5,109 bases of DNA from Flavobacteriaceae bacterium (lineage in GTDB: Bacteria; Bacteroidota; Bacteroidia; Flavobacteriales; Flavobacteriaceae): positions 1-5,109 of the forward strand of contig DAOUPU010000181.1 of the NCBI GenBank assembly GCA_030625995.1, given 5' to 3'. The notes below the pieces were generated by a model, which was given only the letters and a program-made list of their open reading frames with translations, did no database searches and was not told the origin of the DNA. Positions 1 through 5,109 of this stretch are shown in pieces. Each line of letters begins with the position of its first letter. Positions within the stretch are counted from its first letter, which is position 1. The translations under genes and the position numbers were made by a program.

Positions 1-1
1 A

Positions 2-85
2 TTTTCAGGTAAGCCCACGGAACACACTTTTATTCCGTTTGGAAAAGGGATCTGCGGACAGGTTGCACTCAGTGTATCGTCCTGA
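2..85 (+). pseudogene. GAF-domain protein, internal fragment disrupted by IS insertion
   Basis: The frame starting at base 2 reads FSGKPTEHTFIPFGKGICGQ followed by VALSVSS and a stop at 83-85. The stretch PTEHTxIPFGKGICGQVALS resembles the conserved core of small GAF-domain proteins of the free-methionine-R-sulfoxide-reductase type (PFGKGVCG-like motif, with a Cys at that position), which are common in Flavobacteriia. Family members normally continue for tens of residues with a VPDV...NYxAC...SEIVVP-like segment; none of that follows here. Similarity appears to stop at about codon 24 (AGT, 71-73), exactly where IS-end-like sequence begins. I infer that the gene was interrupted and its 3' part lost. 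The 5' part lies outside the window, so the original length cannot be judged. The identification rests on a short motif recalled from memory. Confidence 0.6.
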
Positions 86-90
86 AATAG

Positions 91-119
91 GTTGACTCTT
101 TTTAAAGTAAAAAGTCAAC
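91..119 (+). repeat. Inverted repeat / hairpin next to the IS left end
   Basis: The arms GTTGACT (91-97) and AGTCAAC (113-119) are perfectly complementary. The stem extends inward through TTTT paired with AAAA after one bulged C at 98, leaving a loop of a few bases. It lies between the presumed IS terminus and the orfA start codon at 135, so it would form in the 5' leader of any transcript reading in from outside. In insertion sequences such structures can limit expression from external promoters; that role is an inference here. Confidence 0.6.
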
Positions 120-134
120 TAAAAACAGGATAAA

Positions 135-527
135 ATGAGAAGTAAGTCAAGTTATTATTCAGAAGAATTTAAATGGGAGGTTGTCCAAGAAGTATTATCT
201 GGAAAATTCACTAAAGAACAGGCACGTAAGGTTTATGGAATAAAGAGCAATTGTGCTATATTGTATTGGATGAGGAAGTTTAGTGGTAACGATAATTATC
301 GTGCTGGTGGTAATCCTCTGAAAAACCCAATAGCAATGTCAAAAACTAAAAAAGAAAAGGTTCTTGAAGATCGAATCAAACAGTTGGAAGATAATCTTAA
401 AAGAGAGCAACTGCGAGCAGATCTATGGCAAAAGATAGTTGAAACAGCACAAGAACAGCTAAAGCTTGATATTGTAAAAAAGTATGGAGCCAAAAAATCT
501 GTAAATCAGCCTAATGGTAGCAGATAA
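135..527 (+). CDS. IS3-family transposase OrfA (helix-turn-helix subunit)
   Basis: This 130-residue protein has the layout of IS3-family OrfA. Residues about 6-50 form a Transposase_8-type helix-turn-helix domain (YYSEEFKWEVVQEVLSGKFT, then ARKVYGIKS and AILYWMRKF with the typical Trp). Residues about 74-112 form a leucine-zipper-like coiled coil (VLEDRIKQLEDNLKREQLRA onward) used for multimerisation. The C-terminal LDIVKKYGAKKS is a common tail of Bacteroidetes OrfA proteins, so the gene looks full length. The family role is binding of the IS terminal repeats together with OrfB. The start at 135 is supported by AGGA at 127-130, 4 nt upstream, and by the YYSEEFK segment beginning at residue 7. 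A heptamer A-AAA-AAG (476-482) lies in the phase used for -1 frameshifting in IS3 elements, but the -1 frame stops at 512-514. With no orfB present the protein is probably functionless or, at most, a binder of other IS ends. Confidence 0.85.
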   Translation: MRSKSSYYSEEFKWEVVQEVLSGKFTKEQARKVYGIKSNCAILYWMRKFSGNDNYRAGGNPLKNPIAMSKTKKEKVLEDRIKQLEDNLKREQLRADLWQKIVETAQEQLKLDIVKKYGAKKSVNQPNGSR

Positions 528-581
528 GCAGGCATGTTAAACGACATCTTCTTGTTCACTGAAGCGGAACGCTAAAGAGGA
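528..581. other. Unassigned scar between the IS remnant and the Crp/Fnr gene
   Basis: This 54-nt stretch separates two convergent genes. It starts with a possible first few codons of orfB (ATG at 514, reading MVADKQAC, stop at 538-540). It also reads through in the orfA frame as GMLNDIFLFTEAER before a stop at 573-575. It contains a short perfect inverted repeat, AGCG-GAA-CGCT (563-573), but no T-tract on either strand that would make it an intrinsic terminator. The GC-rich patch around 561-573 looks different from the AT-rich surroundings. I cannot say which parent sequence it came from. Confidence 0.4.
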
Positions 582-1217
582 TTAAAATTCGAGTACTTCA
601 ATTTTATTTCTATATAATTTTATCTTTCCTTCATTTTCCAATTGTTTCAAAAGTCGTGAAACAACAACTCTAGAGGTATTCATATCTATTGCAATTTCCT
701 GATGTGTAGTATTCAGGTTTGGATCTCGCATAATTTTAACTTTGTCGGTGAGGTATTTGTAAATCCGCTCATCCATTTTCATAAAAGCCAAAGTATCAAT
801 TGCCTCTAACATTTCATTTAGTCTTATATTATAGCTTTCAATTACAAAATCACGCCAAGATTTATATCTAACCATCCATTCTTCCATTTTCTGGACAGGA
901 ATATAAATTATTTCTGAAGGCTTTTCTGCAATACCTCTAATTTTACTCTCTGAGCTCTTTAAACAGCTTGCAAAAGAAACAGTACAAGTATCCCCTCGCT
1001 CTAAAAAATATAAAACCAATTCATCTCCATTGTCAATCTCTCGGCTTATTTTGATTGCTCCAGTCAGCATTAAGGGAATCTGCTCTAATTTATCCCCTAT
1101 GTCTATAAGTAATTCGTTCTCTTCTATTTTCTTATAGACGCCAACTTTCGCAATTTCCTCAATCAACTCTTCTTCAAATACAATACCGTAAAAATCGTCT
1201 AATTTTTCTCTTATCAT
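582..1217 (-). CDS. Crp/Fnr-family transcriptional regulator
   Basis: The 211-residue protein has the two-domain Crp/Fnr layout. Residues about 20-115 form a cNMP-binding-like beta-roll (ELLIDIGDKLEQIPLMLTGA, then IKISRE and ELVLYFLERGDTC). A long dimerisation helix follows (about 116-150), then a winged helix-turn-helix at about 165-205 with THQEIAIDMNTSRVVVSRLL, in which SRVVVSRLL is the DNA-recognition helix. Length is normal for the family. The usual phosphate-binding cassette of CRP (GE...R-A-A) is absent. In its place lies GDTCTVSFASCL with Cys78 and Cys85, as in a Bacteroidetes subgroup carrying a C-A-M-type cysteine motif. Cyclic AMP is therefore an unlikely ligand; redox, sulfur or another signal is possible, but this is inference. 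There is no four-cysteine N-terminal cluster like that of Fnr. The gene lies 39 nt downstream of waaA on the same strand with no obvious promoter or Shine-Dalgarno sequence in the gap, so cotranscription is likely. Target genes cannot be deduced. Confidence 0.9.
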   Translation of the reverse strand: MIREKLDDFYGIVFEEELIEEIAKVGVYKKIEENELLIDIGDKLEQIPLMLTGAIKISREIDNGDELVLYFLERGDTCTVSFASCLKSSESKIRGIAEKPSEIIYIPVQKMEEWMVRYKSWRDFVIESYNIRLNEMLEAIDTLAFMKMDERIYKYLTDKVKIMRDPNLNTTHQEIAIDMNTSRVVVSRLLKQLENEGKIKLYRNKIEVLEF

Positions 1218-1256
1218 TTCTTGATTTTTTATTTAGCGATACAAGTTAGTCAATTC

Positions 1257-2489
1257 CTATATTTTTTTTGAAATATACGATAATATAATTTCTGTGGCCC
1301 CAGTATTTTTTGATATATAATTCTTAGTTAAAAGGATCTTCTCTTCCCTAAATTTTTCATCACTATGTAATTGAATAAGGTATTGGTTGAGTTCCTCTTG
1401 GTCTTTAATTGCAAAACATGCTTTTAGGTTCACCAAATCAATCGCTTCTTTAAATTTTTTAAAGTTCGGACCAATAATTATTGGAACACCATATGCCGCA
1501 GGCTCGAGAATATTGTGGATACCAACACCAAAACCACCTCCAACATAGGCCACGTTAGCATAACTATAAATTTTGGTTAAAATTCCTATTGTATTCACTA
1601 TAAAGACCTGAGCATCATTTTTATTCTTTTTATCCGAAAATAAAATCGTTTTCTTTATTATAGATCTTTGTAAATTTTCAATTCCCTTCTCAGTAATATT
1701 GTGCGGTGCAATTATAAATTTCTCATCATCACCGGCAAAATTATTAATATAATTTACCAATAACTCTTCGTCCTTCGGCCAGGTACTACCTGCTACTAAA
1801 ATATATTTATTCTGCACAAAATGTTCTATAAAGTCCAAATGATTGTCTTGATGCGTAATTTCATGAACTCTGTCAAATCGAGTATCTCCACTTACAGAGG
1901 TATTAGAATACCCGATGCTATGCAACAGTTTCATTGAGTTTTCATTTTGGACAAAAAAATGCGAAAAAGCTTTTAATGATCTTCTCATCCAGGAACCGTA
2001 ATCTTTAAAAAAGATTTGATTGCTCCTAAAAATTCCTGAAACCAATATAGTCGTTACATTCCGGTTTTTTAACTCCTTAAGTATATTAGGCCAAAACTCA
2101 TATTTTATAAAAATCGCTATTTTGGGGTGTACTACATTTAAAAATATCCTCGCATTGTTAACAGTGTCAATGGGTAAATAGGTAATTACATCGGCCAAAG
2201 AATAATTTTTTTGAACTTCATATCCCGAAGGTGAAAAAAAAGTTAAGACAATTTTATAATTTGGGTAACTGGATTTGATATTTTCAATGAGGGGCCGACC
2301 TTGTTCAAATTCACCCAATGAGGCACAATGAAGCCATATTACCTGATCATTTATTGCAATTTTTTCAGAAATTTTGTCAATTGCTCTACTTCTACCATCC
2401 ACAAAAGAATGTATTTTTTTGTTAAAAATTGCAACGATTTTTAATAAATACCACGTTAGGGTAACTGCTATGTTATAAAGAAAATTCAT
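1257..2489 (-). CDS. waaA: 3-deoxy-D-manno-octulosonic acid (Kdo) transferase
   Basis: WaaA (KdtA), a GT30 GT-B glycosyltransferase, moves Kdo from CMP-Kdo onto lipid IVA/lipid A at the cytoplasmic face of the inner membrane, starting the lipopolysaccharide core. The 410-residue length fits the family. Residues about 1-22 are a hydrophobic N-terminal membrane anchor (FLYNIAVTLTWYLLKIVAIF). The N-lobe carries WLHCASLGEFEQGRPLI with the catalytic base Glu60 in the SLGE motif. It also carries the KYEFWPN motif (129-135, Glu131), and GDTRFDRV lies at 201-208. The C-lobe has AGSTWPKDEE (233-242), APHN (261-264) and the CMP-Kdo-binding loop GGGFGVGIHNILEPAAYGVP (317-336, with His325, Asn326 and Glu329), followed by GPNF. 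All key residues look intact. Whether it adds one Kdo or more cannot be read from sequence; many Bacteroidetes have a single-Kdo core. It is transcribed away from the sugar operon and is first in an apparent two-gene unit with the Crp/Fnr gene. Confidence 0.95.
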   Translation of the reverse strand: MNFLYNIAVTLTWYLLKIVAIFNKKIHSFVDGRSRAIDKISEKIAINDQVIWLHCASLGEFEQGRPLIENIKSSYPNYKIVLTFFSPSGYEVQKNYSLADVITYLPIDTVNNARIFLNVVHPKIAIFIKYEFWPNILKELKNRNVTTILVSGIFRSNQIFFKDYGSWMRRSLKAFSHFFVQNENSMKLLHSIGYSNTSVSGDTRFDRVHEITHQDNHLDFIEHFVQNKYILVAGSTWPKDEELLVNYINNFAGDDEKFIIAPHNITEKGIENLQRSIIKKTILFSDKKNKNDAQVFIVNTIGILTKIYSYANVAYVGGGFGVGIHNILEPAAYGVPIIIGPNFKKFKEAIDLVNLKACFAIKDQEELNQYLIQLHSDEKFREEKILLTKNYISKNTGATEIILSYISKKI

Positions 2490-2499
2490 TCGACTTGCT

Positions 2500-2530
2500 A
2501 AAATATAAATTTAGGTTTACAGGGAGTAAA
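2500..2530 (-). promoter_or_regulatory. Possible weak promoter for waaA
   Basis: On the minus strand, TATATTTT (complement of 2500-2507) is one base away from the Bacteroidetes -7 consensus TAnnTTTG. TTT, in place of TTG, lies 20 nt further upstream. The -7 element would be only 10 nt before the waaA start codon, giving a nearly leaderless mRNA. Both boxes are imperfect and the region is AT-rich, so chance matches are easy. Confidence 0.25.
2516..2530. repeat. Short inverted repeat TTTAC-N5-GTAAA in the divergent intergenic region
   Basis: TTTAC (2516-2520) and GTAAA (2526-2530) are perfect inverted 5-mers around AGGGA. The site overlaps the -33 box of the forward promoter and the upstream box of the possible reverse promoter, a position from which a dimeric regulator could affect both. 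In AT-rich DNA such a short palindrome may be chance. Confidence 0.3.
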
Positions 2531-2545
2531 TTATTTGTATTTTTG
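2516..2545 (+). promoter_or_regulatory. Bacteroidetes-type promoter of the sugar operon
   Basis: TATTTTTG at 2538-2545 matches the primary-sigma -7 consensus TAnnTTTG of Bacteroidetes exactly. The -33 position holds TTTACA (2516-2521), one mismatch from the TTG core, with 16 nt between the boxes. Transcription would begin near 2550-2553, giving a leader of about 20 nt to the ATG at 2570. No strong Shine-Dalgarno sequence is visible, as is normal in this phylum. This is the only good promoter candidate before the tightly packed genes that follow. Confidence 0.5.
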
Positions 2546-2569
2546 TTAGCATAATTATTAGACAAACCA

Positions 2570-3697
2570 ATGAAAAAATTACAAATGGTTGACTTGCAAA
2601 GTCAATATAATAAAATTCAAGAAAACGTTGACAAGGCTGTCATTGAGGTTATTCGTTCTGCTGCTTTTATCAATGGCCCGGAGGTTAAGAGTTTTCAAAC
2701 CGAACTGGAAGAATATCTACAGGTTAAAAATGTAATTCCTTGTGCGAATGGAACAGATGCTTTACAAATAGCTATGATGGGCTTAGGTCTTGAACAAGGA
2801 GATGAGGTAATTACTGCTGATTTCACTTTTGCTGCAACAGTTGAGGTTATTGCACTTCTAAAATTGATCCCAGTGCTGGTAGACGTTGAGATGGATACTT
2901 TTAACTTGGATATTGATGCCCTGAAAAAAGCAATTACTCCTAAAACAAAGGCAATAGTACCCGTGCACTTATTCGGACAATGTGCCAATATGGAAGCTAT
3001 TTTAGAGGTTGCCAAAGAATATAATTTATATGTTATTGAAGATACAGCTCAAGCCATTGGGGCAGATTATACTTTTAAAGATGGGACCACAAAAAAAGCG
3101 GGAACAATTGGTAACATTGGAACTACTTCATTTTTTCCATCTAAAAATTTAGGTTGTTATGGTGATGGCGGCGCTATTTTTACGGATGACGACGACCTGG
3201 CACATACTATTCGAGGAATGGTAAATCATGGTATGTATAAGCGGTATTACCATGAGGTTATTGGGGTGAATTCCAGATTAGACAGCATCCAAGCTGCCAT
3301 TTTAAGAATAAAATTACCTTATCTGGACAGTTATTGTGAAGCACGAAAAAAAGCAGCCGATTATTATAATACTGCATTTGTAAAATCTACTAAAATAATA
3401 ACACCTATAACGAGCGATTTTACCACACATGTTTTTCATCAGTACACGCTGCGTATAATTGATGTTGATAGAAACAGTTTACACGAGCATCTAAATAAAA
3501 ATGGCATTCCAAATGCTATATACTATCCGGTGGCCTTGCATAATCAAAAAGCGTATCAGGATTCCAGATATAAGGAAGATGATTTTACGAATACCAACCA
3601 ATTAGTTGAAACGGTTATTTCCTTACCAATGCATACCGAATTCAGTGAAGAACAACAGGATGTAATAATCAGTACGATCTTAGATTTTGTTAAATAA
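2570..3697 (+). CDS. DegT/DnrJ/EryC1/StrS-family nucleotide-sugar aminotransferase (WbpE-like)
   Basis: This 375-residue, fold-type I PLP enzyme transfers an amino group, usually from glutamate, to a keto-sugar nucleotide in the cytoplasm. The family motifs are in order. CANGTDALQIAM (58-69) forms the PLP phosphate-binding turn, and FTFAAT (85-90) follows. PVHLFGQCANM lies at 131-141. VIEDTAQAIGA (155-165) has Asp158 for the pyridine nitrogen and Gln161. TSFFPSKNLGCYGDGGAIFT (186-205) has the Schiff-base Lys192. GVNSRLDSIQAAIL (232-245) carries the Asn and Arg that reach across the dimer, and YYPVALHNQKAY lies at 318-329. From memory, the CANGTDALQI and TSFFPSKxLGCYGDGGAIFT blocks are close to WbpE/WlbC-type enzymes, which make UDP-2,3-diaminouronates by 3-amination. 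The partner dehydrogenase, oxidase and acetyltransferase are not in this window, so the substrate is uncertain; 4-aminotransferases such as PseC or WecE share the fold. It is the first gene of the operon, 7 nt before galE. Confidence 0.92.
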   Translation: MKKLQMVDLQSQYNKIQENVDKAVIEVIRSAAFINGPEVKSFQTELEEYLQVKNVIPCANGTDALQIAMMGLGLEQGDEVITADFTFAATVEVIALLKLIPVLVDVEMDTFNLDIDALKKAITPKTKAIVPVHLFGQCANMEAILEVAKEYNLYVIEDTAQAIGADYTFKDGTTKKAGTIGNIGTTSFFPSKNLGCYGDGGAIFTDDDDLAHTIRGMVNHGMYKRYYHEVIGVNSRLDSIQAAILRIKLPYLDSYCEARKKAADYYNTAFVKSTKIITPITSDFTTHVFHQYTLRIIDVDRNSLHEHLNKNGIPNAIYYPVALHNQKAYQDSRYKEDDFTNTNQLVETVISLPMHTEFSEEQQDVIISTILDFVK

Positions 3698-3704
3698 CCG
3701 ATAA

Positions 3705-4724
3705 ATGAATAATAAAAAAGGCAAAATTTTAGTTACCGGTGGATTGGGGTTTATCGGTTCTCATACAGTAGTGGAATTACAAAATGAAGGCTTTGAAGTG
3801 GTCATTATTGATGATCTGTCTAATTCAAGAATTGAAGTTTTGGATGGAATTACCTCAATAACAGGGGTTAAACCTGCATTTGTACAACTTGATCTAAAAA
3901 GCAAAAGTTTAGTAACTGGTTTTTTTGAAGACCATGATATTGAAGGCGTTATACATTTCGCAGCATCTAAAGCTGTTGGTGAAAGTGTACAAGAGCCTTT
4001 AAAATATTATGAAAATAACATTACAACCCTAATTTACCTATTGCAACAAATGACGGCAAACAGGGTGGGCAATTTAATATTCAGTTCGTCATGTACTGTC
4101 TATGGTCAGGCCGATGAATTGCCAATTACTGAAAAAGCATCCATAAAACCAGCTGAATCTCCCTATGGAAACACCAAACAGATAGGAGAGGAAATAATAA
4201 AAGACACAACAAGGGTCAATGACCTAAGTGCAATTGCCTTAAGATATTTCAACCCTATTGGTGGTCATGACAGCATAAAAATTGGTGAGCTGCCAATTGG
4301 TGTTCCGCAAAATTTAATTCCTTTTGTAACCCAAACAGCAGCTGGAATACGAAAAGAACTCTCCATCTTTGGAGATGATTATCCAACACCAGATGGAACT
4401 GCAATACGCGATTATATTCATGTGGTCGATCTGGCAAAAGCTCATATTTCTGCTTTAAAAAGACTCTTAGGCAAAAAGAATAAAGAAAAAATGGAGTTTT
4501 TCAATATCGGTACGGGAAAAGGGAGTTCTGTTCTGGATGTGGTCAATGCGTTTAAAAAGGTAACCAATGTCGCATTGAATTACAAAATTGTTGGAAGAAG
4601 AGAAGGCGATATAGTATCTGCATACGCAGATACATCCTTGGCAAATAAGGAGCTGGGGTGGAAAACCAAATTAAGTCTGGAAGACGCCTTAAACTCTGCC
4701 TGGAAATGGCAATTGAAACAATAA
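3705..4724 (+). CDS. galE: UDP-glucose 4-epimerase family protein
   Basis: GalE interconverts UDP-glucose and UDP-galactose (or the GlcNAc/GalNAc pair) using tightly bound NAD. The 339 residues match the extended short-chain dehydrogenase family. The Rossmann motif TGGLGFIGSH is at 11-20, and DDLSNS (36-41), which reads the NAD ribose, follows the second strand. HFAASKAVGES (84-94) is GalE-typical. The catalytic set is SSSCTVYG (127-134) plus Tyr154 and Lys158 in YGNTK. LRYFNPIGGH (179-188) and RDYIHVVDLAKAH (235-247) complete the sugar-nucleotide lobe. In RREGDIVSAYAD (298-309), the residue equivalent to E. coli Tyr299 and human Cys307 is Ala306 by manual alignment. This smaller side chain may admit N-acetylated sugars. 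The start ATG at 3705 lies 7 nt after the aminotransferase stop and puts the Rossmann strand at residue 7, as expected. The gene is translationally close-packed with both neighbours, consistent with one polysaccharide-precursor operon. Confidence 0.94.
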   Translation: MNNKKGKILVTGGLGFIGSHTVVELQNEGFEVVIIDDLSNSRIEVLDGITSITGVKPAFVQLDLKSKSLVTGFFEDHDIEGVIHFAASKAVGESVQEPLKYYENNITTLIYLLQQMTANRVGNLIFSSSCTVYGQADELPITEKASIKPAESPYGNTKQIGEEIIKDTTRVNDLSAIALRYFNPIGGHDSIKIGELPIGVPQNLIPFVTQTAAGIRKELSIFGDDYPTPDGTAIRDYIHVVDLAKAHISALKRLLGKKNKEKMEFFNIGTGKGSSVLDVVNAFKKVTNVALNYKIVGRREGDIVSAYADTSLANKELGWKTKLSLEDALNSAWKWQLKQ

Positions 4725-4730
4725 CGAACA

Positions 4731-5109
4731 ATGAATAAAAAAGTATTAGTAACAGGTGGAGCCGGTTTTATTGGTTCTCATGTGGTTAGATTATTTGTAA
4801 ATAAATATCCAGATTATGAAATATATAATCTGGATGCTTTGACCTATGCCGGGAATTTAGAAAACATTTCTGATGTTGAAAATGCCTCTAATTACACTTT
4901 TATAAAGGGAGATATTAAAGAAATCGGTTTTATTAATTCCTTATTTAAAGAACACTGGTTTGATGCCATTATTCATTTAGCAGCAGAAAGTCATGTAGAT
5001 CGTTCGATTACGCATCCCAATGATTTCATAGAAACTAATGTTTTGGGAACAGCCAATTTATTGAATGCCTTTCGAGATATATGGCAAGGGAATTTAAAAG
5101 GAAAATTAT
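4731..5109 (+). CDS. rmlB: dTDP-glucose 4,6-dehydratase, 5' part (runs off window)
   Basis: The reading frame is open from the ATG at 4731 to the window edge (126 complete codons); the family is usually about 340-360 residues, so roughly the first third is present. It starts MNKKVLVTGGAGFIGSHVVR with an intact NAD-binding GGxGFIGS motif. NLDALTYAGNLENI (33-46) and HLAAESHVDRSI (82-93) follow; the latter is a hallmark of RmlB/RfbB, and ETNVLGTANLL (101-111) is also typical. RmlB converts dTDP-glucose to dTDP-4-keto-6-deoxyglucose, the entry to dTDP-rhamnose and to amino-deoxysugars. The catalytic Tyr-Lys pair and the Asp-Glu dehydration residues lie beyond the edge and cannot be checked. It begins 6 nt after the galE stop, so it belongs to the same operon; rmlA, rmlC or rmlD may follow downstream. 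Confidence 0.92.
   Translation, partial: MNKKVLVTGGAGFIGSHVVRLFVNKYPDYEIYNLDALTYAGNLENISDVENASNYTFIKGDIKEIGFINSLFKEHWFDAIIHLAAESHVDRSITHPNDFIETNVLGTANLLNAFRDIWQGNLKGKL

Larger units (their letters stand above)
73..540 (+). mobile_element. Partial IS3-family insertion sequence (left end plus orfA only)
   Basis: The element seems to start near base 73 with TGTATCGTCCTGAAATAGG, a TG-starting terminus of the style seen in IS3/IS150-like elements of Bacteroidetes. It continues through a hairpin (91-119) into a complete orfA. A normal IS3 element would then carry a DDE transposase (orfB, roughly 270-300 codons) and a right inverted repeat. Neither is present: after orfA there are only 54 nt before the convergent regulator gene, and no inverted copy of the left terminus is seen there. 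The right boundary is therefore unknown; 540 marks the last base that could be the start of orfB. The copy cannot transpose by itself. No target-site duplication can be assessed because the right end is gone. Confidence 0.6.

Noticed and set aside
296..493. Open frame on the minus strand inside orfA
   Set aside because: It is antisense to a well-supported OrfA, has a Ser/Phe/Cys-rich composition typical of reverse-complement translation, and shows no domain.
514..540. Mini-ORF MVADKQAC as a gene
   Set aside because: It is eight codons long. At best it is the start of a lost orfB.
563..573. AGCG-GAA-CGCT as a terminator between convergent genes
   Set aside because: The stem is only 4 bp and no T-run follows on either strand, so an intrinsic terminator is not supported.
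1218..1256. Separate promoter for the Crp/Fnr gene
   Set aside because: No TAnnTTTG match with a properly spaced TTG was found on the minus strand in this gap. A TAACTTGT sequence is too far from the consensus.
2695..3015. Open frame on the minus strand inside the aminotransferase gene
   Set aside because: It is fully inside a gene with all catalytic motifs. The Ser/Thr/Ala-rich translation is a shadow of the coding strand.
4255..4437. Open frame on the minus strand inside galE
   Set aside because: It is short, His/Leu/Gln-rich, antisense to conserved GalE motifs, and has no recognisable feature.
1..5109. CRISPR array, tRNA, rRNA or riboswitch
   Set aside because: No regularly spaced direct repeats, tRNA cloverleaf or conserved RNA leader was seen by eye. 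Nearly all sequence outside the first 581 bases is coding.

Overview
The window is AT-rich and carries Bacteroidetes signatures: a TAnnTTTG-type -7 promoter element, mostly poor Shine-Dalgarno sequences, and protein types that read as Flavobacteriia (WaaA, a Cys-containing Crp/Fnr regulator, a DegT-GalE-RmlB sugar cluster, an IS3-type OrfA). A marine or soil flavobacterium is the most likely source; this is inferred from style, not from a marker gene.

Layout. (1) Bases 1-581 are a damaged region. A fragment of a GAF-domain protein gene is cut off after about 24 codons by what looks like the left end of an IS3-family insertion sequence. The IS keeps its left end, a strong hairpin and an intact orfA (135-527). 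The orfB transposase gene, the right end and the rest of the GAF gene are all missing, and a short unassigned scar (528-581) leads to the next gene. (2) Bases 582-2489, minus strand, hold waaA/kdtA (Kdo transferase, lipid A inner core) followed by a Crp/Fnr-type regulator. They are 39 nt apart and plausibly cotranscribed. (3) Bases 2490-2569 are a divergent intergenic region with a good forward promoter and a weak reverse one. (4) Bases 2570-5109, plus strand, form a tight nucleotide-sugar operon: a WbpE-like PLP aminotransferase, galE and rmlB (truncated by the window edge), with gaps of 7 and 6 nt.

Together, regions 2-4 are a cell-surface glycan locus. WaaA attaches Kdo to lipid A. The plus-strand operon makes UDP- and dTDP-activated sugars, probably for O-antigen, capsule or glycoprotein glycans.

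No clearly new biological system is visible. The points most worth a second look are the half-deleted IS inside the GAF gene, the cysteine-bearing regulator that lacks the usual cyclic-nucleotide phosphate-binding residues, and the small gatekeeper residue in GalE that hints at N-acetylhexosamine substrates.
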